Of a DNA stretch of 64,000 nucleotides, positions 55,780 through 64,000 are shown in pieces. The stretch is taken from assembly GCA_933228895.1 (NCBI GenBank), contig OW121856.1:19857805-19921804 (forward strand), read 5' to 3'. The position numbers and the translations under genes are program-made. The notes under the pieces were generated by a model. That model ran no database searches. It had not been told where the DNA came from and saw only the letters and a program-made list of their open reading frames with translations. Source of the stretch: Platycnemis pennipes (taxonomy: Eukaryota; Arthropoda; Insecta; Odonata; Platycnemididae). The stretch's first letter is position 1; the number at the start of each line of letters is the position of its first letter.

Positions 55780-56545
55780 ACGGCTGTGGAACGAATATAA
55801 TTTGGTTTTCATGCAGGATTTGATTGATTAAGTATATAAAGTATATAAATCATTATAATAGAGAAATGCCTTAAGAAATGTTACTGAGTCAACACGATTT
55901 GGAATCATCATCAGTAAGCAATCCTGGGATTGGTTGGACGCAGCTTTCCACTGAATACTTCTATCGGCTAATCCATTCATATGTAGGTATTTCTTCTTCT
56001 TCACATCCTTCATTACTTATTCCATATATATCATCCTATGCCTTACTCTGCCATTCTTCCCGTACACGTGTCCTTCAACCATCAGGCTCTCCTGTCTCAA
56101 TATATGTCCGATTAAGCTGTCTTGTCTTCTTCATAGGATTTTCAAAAGACTCATCTTTTCTCCCACTCTTCTAAAGACTCCTCGTCACTTACTTGGTCGA
56201 ATCATTTAACCTTCATCATTCATCTGCAGCACCACGTTTCGTATGCTTCCTCCCTTTTTGTCCACTGTCACCCTTGAGAATTACCTAAAGAATATTATAT
56301 TGAGTCAACGCGATTCGTAATCATCATCTTCAGTCAGCAACCCAGCGATTGGTTTAAAGCAGCTGTCCACTCAATTCTCCCATCAGCTAGTCTCTTCATA
56401 TTTGCAAGATATCACTGTATATGTTTGCGGAAAGAATTCAATTTGGTATTTTATGCAGGATTTGAGTAATTGAAGTGCTGAATTCGTCATTGTAGAGAAT
56501 TACCTTAAGAATATTATACTGAGCCTACGCGTTTCGGAATACTTA
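55780..56545. repeat. Duplicated block interleaved with RTE 3' ends
   Basis: Segment X (TTTGG..TT..ATGCAGGATTTGA) occurs near 55800 and 56448. Segment Y (GAGAATTACCTTAAGAATAT, TACTGAGTCAACGCGATTCG) occurs near 55858, 56276 and 56498. RTE 3' ends follow Y at 55905-56275 and 56318-56405. The order X-Y-RTE, Y-RTE, X-Y suggests local duplication of a small repeat that had received an RTE insertion. Confidence 0.6.
55905..56275 (-). mobile_element. RTE 3' end fragment
   Basis: The minus strand resembles 41832-42215 over most of its length: CACATCCTTCATTACTTATT / CCATTCTTCCCGTACACGTG (reverse of the C-terminal codons) and a TCATCATCAG tail. The frame is too damaged for a long translation. Confidence 0.65.
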
Positions 56546-56599
56546 AGTCAAATCTGCTACAAGGATCGGCTCGTGAGTTCCCACAAAATAAACAGTTTA

Positions 56600-58090
56600 T
56601 GTTGAGAAAGGTTATTTTATTAGTTACCATAACGTAACTTCCTTCTCCGACTCTCCGGCTAGCATTAGGTTTCGATGCCGTCATAATTGCCGTAGACTCG
56701 AGAGGGGTTGTGCCTAAGGGTAGTCACGTCCGCCACCGTCGGATAGGTTGCTACCCAGCATTAGGGTCATGCGCAAGAAGCCGGCGGAGGGCCCGAGAAG
56801 GACAGCCTTCTGCATTGAACTTGCAAGTGCATCCGCTCGCGCCCTGCACGCTGGGATGCACTTGAGATTCTCAACCTGTGAGCTCTTGACACCACCAAGC
56901 ACACCCACGATGAAGACTACCAGTTTCACAGAGTAAAGCGCGTACATTTTCCGGAGTTCACACAGCAGATCTTGATATTTAGTCCTTTTTTCAATATCCT
57001 TCGCTGCCATGTTTGTTTCGGCCGGTGCCAAAAACTCGATCACGAACATGGCATGAGAGATATTGTCGAGGAGAACGATATCAGGCTACGTCGCCTCAAA
57101 TTGCCTGGTGGTGGGGAATGAATAATTCCACCAGATCTTACACTTATCGTTCTTCACGACAGACTCGATGACTCCAGGGGCGTAAGGCAGCACCGGATTC
57201 GCGTCTATGCCGTAATGGTGTCTTAGATGGTAATACAACACCCGCAGAGCTGAGTTGTGCCGGTTTATGTATGCGTTCTTCGCATAAAAGCTGCAGCCGG
57301 AGAGTAGGTGACCTAAAGTCTCCGGCTGCCTTCGGCACGCTCTGCATCTCGTGTCCGTCACGTTTTCCCCAAAGATGAGGCGACGGTACACGAGGGTGTT
57401 GATGGCACCATCTTGACACGCGAGCACGAATCCCTCGGTTTCGGACTTCAGACCTGGGAAGCGCAGGTTGGCGAACGTGAGCTCCATCGATAGTCCATGC
57501 GTTTCCAAGTTTCGATAGAAACTTCCATGCACGGGCTTCTCGGTATGCTTGTGTAGCAGGGTCTTTTGCTCCGCATTCTTAATTTCGAGCTTTAACACAT
57601 CCGCCTTCAGCGACAAGATTGATTTGTCGCACGCTTCTCCGCTGGAAGTAAGGTCCAAGTCCAAACCGAGGCCGTTTGCTGCCCGTTTCGCTACCTGGAA
57701 TAGGAACGCCCCTTTGCTACACTCTCGTGTTTCTTTACGAGCAGCATAAGGGGGTCCATGCTGTGGAACACGCGGCATGCCGTATTGAGGACTACTCTGT
57801 CATGAAGGCACTCCAGGATTATCAGCCCTCTACCACGTAGCTTTCTCGGGAGATACAATCTGGCGACGGAAGACTTCGGATGAAGACTACGATAGATGGT
57901 CATAATTTTCCTCGTTCCCATGTCCAGGTTTTGCAGCTCGTTGACATTCCATTTGATGCAACCGAAGGTGTAGAGCAGTGTCGGAACCGTGAAGGTGTTG
58001 GTCGCAAAAACCCTGTTCTGGCCAGACAGGTCAGAGCTCCAGATTCGCCTGAGAGTCTGCCTGTATTTGGCTGTAAGCCAGAAAGGTTAT
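56600..58090 (-). mobile_element. LINE with restriction-like endonuclease (R2/RLE class), 5' truncated
   Basis: A minus-strand remnant holding only the C-terminal third of an RLE-type non-LTR element. AATAAA near 56618 (minus) marks the probable 3' UTR. The upstream edge near 58090 coincides with a short TTATTATTATTAG run. It is not within 28S rDNA, unlike classical R2. Confidence 0.8.
56714..58085 (-). pseudogene. RLE-LINE polyprotein C-terminus: RT thumb, zinc finger, endonuclease
   Basis: From about 58085: RRIWSSDLSGQNRVFATN, then TFTVPTLLYTFGCIKW and SVARLYLPRKLRGRGLIILE (RT thumb) in the 57921 frame. A frameshift at about 57710-57730 leads into 57086-57778 (KGAFLFQVAKRAANGL). That frame has the CRACRRQPETLGHLLSGC zinc finger (C-x2-C-x8-H-x4-C) and the YINRHN motif characteristic of RLE elements. 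A single TAG at 57086-57088 precedes the nuclease PDIVLLD, IEF and KRTKYQDLL motifs (PD...D, E, K-KY) in 56714-57085. In a live element this nuclease nicks the target site. One frameshift and one stop make it inactive. Confidence 0.85.
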
Positions 58091-59905
58091 TATTATTAGT
58101 ATTCTACGGGTGAAGCTAAGTCTGATTGGGCATTAAACTCTTCCAGCACCCGTAAGTTTCACAAAATGTCCCTCTTTAGCCCCTCATGCCCTTTAATTCC
58201 CACAATTTTATGCAAGCTACCCGTTCTTCTCCTCCCTCTTCCTTTGCTTACTGAACATTATGCCCTCAATAACGTCTTTCAAAACTCCATCGCATTAATT
58301 ACCTTCTCCATCCACACTTTATACCTTTTCCTAATTCCATCAATCAAATTTCTTTCCTTTTTAAAACAGTAATAACGGAAAAAAATATATAAATTGACAT
58401 AAGAATTCCTACCATCCAAGCCGTCTAAAGTATAAAAAATAAATCACGTATTATTAAAAAGCGAGTAAAAGATAGAAAGAAAGTCTACGAAAACCAAACA
58501 ACAGGTTGATTCATTCGAGCATTACAAAATGCGACGGTGACTAATATGTCTATTGATCCGGACTACCTCAATTCCCCGAAGCAAGTTCCCAGTTTAGAAG
58601 GACTTTTCACAATTTAATCTCAAGCCAATGACGGCACATTGATAACTCAAATACATGGCATGTTTTCCAAGCATATTTTTGGAAAAAAAAGAATTTTCTG
58701 GCCCTTGAGAAAAATGATTGCCCATGCTGACCATGAAATAATGGAGTAAAAATACATTTATAACCTCGAAAATATACAAATATTCGAATTTTCCGGAGAT
58801 TATGGGAATGGGTATTCCGCTTTCACTGTCATCGTAAAAAAAGGAAAAATAATGGCAGCCATTAATTTGCACTCAGGGTGAAGACTGAGTGAACTCGTGT
58901 GCGATAAGACATATTTCTTTTCATATTCGTCAAGGGAACTTCAGCTACCTCATATGAGGCAAATTAATACTGATTTATTCAGCTCAACTGACGTATTAAG
59001 TATATGCAAATTAACACTTATATATTCTCATCGCTACTCGGGGGTAAACCGACAAGCTAAAGGCATACATATAAAAGAATTGATTTTACTGTACTAAGAA
59101 TTTAATTTCAGATACGGTGACGTTTTCTATACTCCATTAGAAAGTGATGTTTAATGCTCTGAAGCGATCACATGATTGGCAGAAAATAAATGAAGTAATT
59201 AAAAGTAACGATTGATTCAAATTATTTGATTAAGTGGATTATTCGGTATTAATTAAAAAAACGTTCATACTCATGCATTATTTATGTTATGCTCGATATA
59301 ATTAACTTTTCATGAACTTCAGGGCTGAATATATCTTTGTGAGAAAAAATTCATGCTTACTGGCTGGCTGAAGTTGATAAATATCCAATCAACGTGTACT
59401 CTCACGGGAAATAAACGCTTGCGCTTGGATTATCAAAAGGAATGCGTCATTTTCATGGACGCAAGTACCTCATCCAAGATGTATACGCCTTTTTCAAAAT
59501 ATTTATGCTTAATCTTATTTAAGCAGCATATATTCAAATCATACAAAAGGGTAGAGGATATTGAAAAATGTTTTCGCCCAATAATCAATCGCTACATTCC
59601 ATGTAAAATCAACGACCGTTCGTCTGTGATTTGCTAGAAATAATGGTGACAATAATTGCCAATAGGTTAAATACCAAACAATTATTTTATTTGATCAGTA
59701 CATCTCCACAGGCCTTAAGGAAGCTTAAAGGGTACAAAAATATATAAATATGTATTCAATATCGCGCTCAAAAACTGAAGAGGCAAATATCGACGTTGAA
59801 TGCAAGACAAGAATTTGAGGAGCATTGGAAACCCATTTTTCACCGAATAGGAATTTATTATTTTGCATAAGTCTTGATTTCTCTATCCAGCTGTCTTCGC
59901 ATCAG
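58091..59905. other. No recognised feature
   Basis: AT-rich. Frames below 100 codons lack motifs. Confidence 0.45.
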
Positions 59906-60106
59906 CGGTTAGAGATTAACGGAAAAGCTTGCGTGACCAGCTCAGACCTTTACAACTCAAGTTCAAGCGGGGTATCTGGGGCGGAAGGCCGTAAACTACC
60001 CAAACCAAGGAGACCGATTCGACACATTTCGGAAGTCACATGCTCGAGTCTCGAGGACTCGGAGCAAGAGCAGAGGGGTGTCTTTGGAGGACTGACATCC
60101 TCATAA
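59906..60106 (+). CDS. Candidate terminal exon of a host gene, function unknown
   Basis: A pyrimidine-rich tract ending CTGTCTTCGCATCAG gives an acceptor at 59904-59905. The frame then runs 66 codons to a TAA at 60104. It encodes a hydrophilic, serine-rich tail with GRKLPKPRRPIRHISEVTC and SSLEDSEQEQRGVFGGL, which looks like a cytoplasmic C-terminus with a basic patch and an acidic patch. No homologue comes to mind. No upstream exon was recognised, and chance remains possible. It has the same strand as the candidate exon at 61339. Confidence 0.35.
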   Translation, partial: RLEINGKACVTSSDLYNSSSSGVSGAEGRKLPKPRRPIRHISEVTCSSLEDSEQEQRGVFGGLTSS

Positions 60107-61338
60107 GTCAAGAAAAAAGCGGATCATTGAGTAATATGCAAGTGTGAGACAGAAGCTGGGAGTTAATCCTCAGTGCCGGAAGTAGGAGAAATGGCTGTCG
60201 TCACCGCCTGTTGAGGAGCAGAGGAAAAAATGCAACGTTGTCCTGCAGAGGAAACATGATTCGCTAGTTCCGTGCCACCGGGTCAATTTTGGAATGAATC
60301 CTACAAAGGATAAGACTTCCTTCGACGGTTTGAAATTTTCAAGGATACGCGGATAACGAATTGGCTCAAAATCGTCGCCCTTCAAGTAGCGTGTGCCTGA
60401 TAATATCCGTCGAAATATCATGCCGCAGTAAAGAAATAAGGAAATTCGTCACGTATTTTGGTGCCAATGTTTGTGTATATTAAAAAGGTGTCTCTTTACC
60501 CATGGATTTGACACCTTTAGAATGTTAAAAAGTGGATTTAATATTTGCGCAATCAGCTCAATAACCATTTAGGGGAATAAAAGATGAGAGCAGAGCTCTG
60601 GCAACGATATTTCTTGGTAAATATCCGCCGCACTACTCCATATTAATGTTTATGCCCTCACGTGGTATACAGTTAGGACAAAGCACATGCTTCAGGGGAA
60701 TTCGCTCACTTTTGTCGGAAATGAATACAGTGGAGAAGACGCTCTGCTCGGAAATAAAATTACGGGCAGCAAATTGTAATACACCACCAAATTCAGCGAA
60801 GAAAACGTTTGGCTGGGTGGTTGGGACGACTCATTCGAACTTTTTTCCATTGTTATCCACCTAAATTCCATAAGAGTTCGTCCTTTTATGTGTTCCCTAT
60901 CCATTCCCATACCTATGTATATATGTATATACCTTGAGTGTGTTTTCAAATTGAATGGTTACATATATTGATGTCCTCTGGAGCAAGTCAAAACAAAAAC
61001 TTTTCCATCGAAAAAAAATAATAAATTTAAGATTTAACTTAGCAGTTTTTGACAGAGATTCATGATCTGAGAAGCAATTTTTAATCACTAATATTTGTCA
61101 ATAGTTTTTTTTTATTTTAAAGTCATGCATGCATAGATGAGGATGAAAGTTATCCAGTGCATAAGTTAACTGTTTCTTATACTTCGCCGGCAATTATCTA
61201 ATTAGATAGTAAGGAGAAAGAATTTAAATCGCTCAATTGATATTTTCACCTCAGCTTCTTGAAGTGCGTGCAGTGGTTTCCTGCGCCCAGAGTGTCTCCA
61301 GCGTGGCATTATTTTGATCCGTGTGGTTCGCCTTCCAG
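60107..61338. other. No recognised feature
   Basis: Possible intron between two candidate exons. ATGTATATATGTATATACC near 60920-60935 is a short AT simple repeat. Confidence 0.4.
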
Positions 61339-61576
61339 GAAACCATCTTCCTCCGGCACGAGCAACCACGGCTTCGCCGATACCAAGTTGACCAAGGTGA
61401 GCGAGGAAGCGACAGCGCCGCACGCCAACGGCGGCCACACGGTGAAGTGCGAATCTGCGGAGGAAGCAGCGGAGAACGCCTGTTCGGAGGGGGACCAGGG
61501 GCCGGCCCTGCAAGAGAGGACGGAGGCGACAGGGGCGGCAGAGCCAGGGCCCGCGGCGGGTGACCTACAGCCGACG
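61339..61576 (+). CDS. Candidate internal exon of a host gene, function unknown
   Basis: An acceptor-like TTCGCCTTCCAG ends at 61338 (an alternative CAG ends at 61254), and the donor ACG|GTAAGT begins at 61577. Between them one frame is open and third positions are strongly G/C (AAC CAC GGC TTC GCC), unlike the AT-rich surroundings, as in genuine coding DNA. The product is low-complexity and acidic: GTSNHGFADTKLTKVSEEAT, then ESAEEAAENACSEGDQG and alanine/glycine/proline-rich sequence, probably disordered. The minus-strand frames here (103 and 134 aa) are proline/arginine-rich shadows. I cannot name the gene. Confidence 0.5.
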
Positions 61577-61984
61577 GTAAGTCCTCATCCGCGGCGCTGG
61601 GATCGCTGTTCCAGATCAACGTGATCAACTCCCTTTCTATACGTGACCTCACCACACCAATACTTTTGATGATGGCTATAACTGTATCATCTCGTCCCGC
61701 TCGCTTGTCTTATCGACAGTGGCATAAACTTCAATATCTTTGTGTGTTTTTTCGTGAGGACTTAAATAGGTTATTAGCTCATCGGATATTAAATTTTACT
61801 TTTTCAAGCATATCAATGTGTAACGTCTGATACTTGTTTTGTTTGTTTGGGAGATGTTAGTGGGTTGCTGGGGGAGTAAATGGTGGTGGTTGTTGCTTTC
61901 TTGTGGAGAGGAAGAGTAAAGGAGAGTCTGATAAGCAGCGTTTTCATTATTGAAATTAGTGTTCTCCCTTTGCCCGACGTTACA
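61577..61984. other. No recognised feature
   Basis: Begins with the GTAAGT donor of the preceding candidate exon, so it is probably intronic. Confidence 0.4.
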
Positions 61985-62088
61985 AATGAAATATATTTTT
62001 AATCATCAATGAAATATATTTAATTATCAATGAAATATATTTAATTATCAATGAAATATATTTAATTATCAATGAAAGGTATTTTATC
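61985..62088 (+). repeat. Tandem repeat, 21-bp unit, about 5 copies
   Basis: AATGAAATATATTTAATTATC occurs three times exactly, preceded by a 23-bp variant and followed by a degenerate copy. Confidence 0.9.
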
Positions 62089-62837
62089 GAAAAACATAAT
62101 GACCAAATTTTCCTTTAGAATTCATATTTGCTACTCTTCACTTATAAAATAAAATGAACCTGTTTTTACATAGATCCTTCGAATTGCGGAGCAGAATTTT
62201 AGGTTTAGATCGCGTCCTTCCAGTGGCTGTACAAGAAAATATGAAAATACTTTTTTCTTCTTCATCCCAACCAGCTCTTTGAATTTCACTCCTCATAAAC
62301 CTACCCCAGAGTTTCTTCCTGTCATGGATTTTATTCCAATTTAAACGCTCCATTTTCAAAATGGAAGGGGCTTACTTGCCTTACGTGCCTTCATGATAAG
62401 ATTGTTGCGAAAAATATAGCAAATAAATGAACAGAGTCGGATATTTTGCGATAATTGCTCCAGTGATGACAGTTGGAAATCTAGATATGGCAAACGACCC
62501 CATTTATGAAATTCACATACATGATGATGTATTGACAGCTGAAACCAGTGGTTAGTGCAGAATACGCGGCTTCTTTACCGGTCTCACATTCTCCACCGTG
62601 CCCTTCCGCGTTATTCCCGCCTATTTGCTTCTGCTAAGGTCATCCGAGGCGGAGACGACACCTGAGTGCCGATTCCGAGGGAATGCGTGAAGGAGGCACA
62701 AGGAAACTTTTCCTCACTCCACCCCTTATCTGAGTGTGCGGGAGGATATGTATTAAGACTTGGCAGAATGGCACTAAGAAAGATGCAATAGCAAGTAGTA
62801 AGCCCGCTTTATCATTTTAACACAACTGACCCCCAAT
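62089..62837. other. No recognised feature
   Basis: AT-rich with a GC-richer part at 62570-62720. No motif found. Confidence 0.45.
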
Positions 62838-63721
62838 TCTGTTCGTAACTTCGGTATTATAATGAATAAAAACTTGTCATGGCACGACCAGGTTAATACC
62901 ATTTCTAATAGAGTTCATGGAATATTATATAAGCTTAAAACTCAGAGAAGAATTGCACACTAGAAAAATGTTAATTACTACGATAATTTTTCCTCAATTT
63001 GATTACTGTGCTTTAGTACTCGGTGACCTTTCGCATGAACTGAGTAAGAAATTGCAAAGGCTGCAAAAGTCCTGCATTCGGTTCATTTTCAACCTTCGCA
63101 GGGACGAGCACATTTCCCCTTACAGGGAAAAGCTCTTTTGGATGGATATTCCAACTAGAAGGAAATATCTGCTGTCTGTCTTTTATTTTCTTTACTTCAA
63201 AATCAAAAACCGACATGCCTCCTGGATCTTTTTCACCATCCACCTGAAAGTAGGACAATGTTAACAAGAAGTAACCCATCCAGCCTTTACTTACCTACTC
63301 ACAGTACTACAATGCACCACCATTCCTTCGTTGTTACATCTACCCACATGTGGAACACATTGCCTAATGAATCAAAACCTGCAGTAATTTGCACACCTTT
63401 AAAAACAAATGTTTTAATGTTTTACTTATGTTTAACCAAAATTCACGTAAATAATCATACTGAAATTTGTCTCTACTCTTTCTGTTAAACTGTTTCTACT
63501 GTTACTGTTAAATACTGTTTCTGTTCCAGTTAAAATACTGTTTCAACATTTGACTGAAATATTAAAATTTTGTATTTTGCTAGTGTTGTGTTGTTATTTT
63601 GTAAAACAATTGAATTATGTATGCTATTTTTGCTCTTGTGGCAACTGTATAAATTTCCATTTTATTTCTTTGTATTTGTTCCAGGGGACAGAATGTTCCA
63701 GAACATTAAATAATAATAATC
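62838..63721 (+). pseudogene. CR1/Jockey-like LINE 3' end (LINE-F)
   Basis: Plus-strand RT C-terminus: NFGIIMNKNLSWHDQVN (the L-GI--D-NLSW motif), a TAG at about 62960, then FPQFDYCALVLGDLSHELSK, LQKSCIRFIFNL and WMDIPTRRKYLLSVFYFLY. A frameshift follows at about 63255, then STHMWNTLPNESKP (WN-LP motif). It ends with an (AAT)n run at 63707-63718. The same motif order and tail type as LINE-E, at clear sequence distance. 5' truncated and broken. Confidence 0.85.
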
Positions 63722-63892
63722 CCTTCACGAGGCTCGAACGGACCTAAGGCTATTCAGTCACGACAGGGGCTGGCAAACTATTGAAACAGAACAGCCGAAA
63801 TTGCATATCAAGCCTTTATAACATTTTAAAGAGCCTTTCCTAATAAGAATAATTTAAATATACATAATTATATCCTAGTTGAGAAAAAGAAC
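63722..63892. other. No recognised feature
   Basis: Short AT-rich linker. Confidence 0.4.
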
Positions 63893-64000
63893 AGCACTTC
63901 GTAATTCTCCTCACAACTTTTAATCACCCTACCGGTTTCGACTCATTCGTCTCATTAAAGAGGGACTGAAATGACAAAGCATTGGGAAGACCTTAAATAG
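63893..64000 (-). mobile_element. Possible Penelope-like element end, cut by the window edge
   Basis: The minus strand reads GAGACGAATGAGTCGAAACC, GGTAGGGTGATTAAAAGTTG and TGAGGAGAATTACGAAGT, parallel in order to the element end at 12781-12960. The hairpin before GAAAC is imperfect. The remainder lies outside the window. Confidence 0.3.

Noticed and set aside
56600..58090. R2 element in rDNA
   Set aside because: The protein class fits, but no 28S sequence flanks it.
61251..61655. 134-aa minus-strand proline/arginine-rich frame
   Set aside because: Shadow of the GC-rich plus-strand exon, which has better codon use and splice signals.
61985..62088. CRISPR-like array
   Set aside because: Units are contiguous without spacers and the genome is eukaryotic; a simple tandem repeat.

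Overview
The window looks like a repeat-dense intergenic or intronic stretch of an arthropod genome, most likely an insect. The evidence is the combination of BEL/Pao and Gypsy LTR retrotransposons, a D,D34D mariner, RTE and CR1/Jockey-like LINEs, a LINE with a restriction-like endonuclease, and tRNA- and 5S-derived SINEs on an AT-rich background. I see no prokaryotic gene, no rRNA operon, no intact tRNA gene and no complete host gene. I cannot name the species.

Layout. 0-14 kb: a tRNA-derived SINE with target-site duplications (SINE-A), two non-autonomous hAT-like elements with 8-bp duplications (590-1067 and 13074-13995), several SINE heads, three 5'-truncated copies of one LINE family (LINE-T), and a 256-bp near-perfect palindrome (9925-10180). 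14-20 kb: mostly unrecognised AT-rich DNA. 20-26 kb: a LINE-T copy with two other LINE fragments nested in it, then a BEL/Pao gag fragment (BEL1) abutting RTE fragments. 26.6-30.6 kb: BEL2, an almost complete LTR element with 260-bp LTRs, a 5-bp duplication, a gag-protease reading frame split by a MITE, and a large pol deletion. 32.7-37.0 kb: a CR1/Jockey-like LINE (LINE-E) with one internal stop, beside a complete but mutated mariner. 37-48 kb: mainly unrecognised, with one RTE fragment. 48.7-54 kb: an RTE copy carrying a 5S-rRNA-like segment, a possible host exon, and a Gypsy element that kept gag and integrase but lost the part of pol between them. 55-58 kb: SINE-A, a duplicated block with RTE 3' ends, and an RLE-type LINE. 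59.9-61.6 kb: two candidate host exons on the + strand, the second with coding-like codon use and a GTAAGT donor. 62.8-64 kb: another CR1/Jockey-like LINE 3' end and a possible Penelope-like end.

How the parts work together. Nearly every substantial reading frame belongs to a mobile element, and nearly all are broken, so the window records insertions on top of insertions. Several elements could only have moved with borrowed enzymes: BEL2 and the Gypsy copy lack reverse transcriptase, and the hAT-like elements and MITE lack transposase. The LINE-T copies share a 3' end that folds into a stem-loop, a plausible reverse-transcriptase recognition site. The strongest observations are the BEL2/MITE history, the nested LINEs, the palindrome, the 5S-derived insert and the LINE-T 3' stem-loop. 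I did not find a convincing new multi-gene system.
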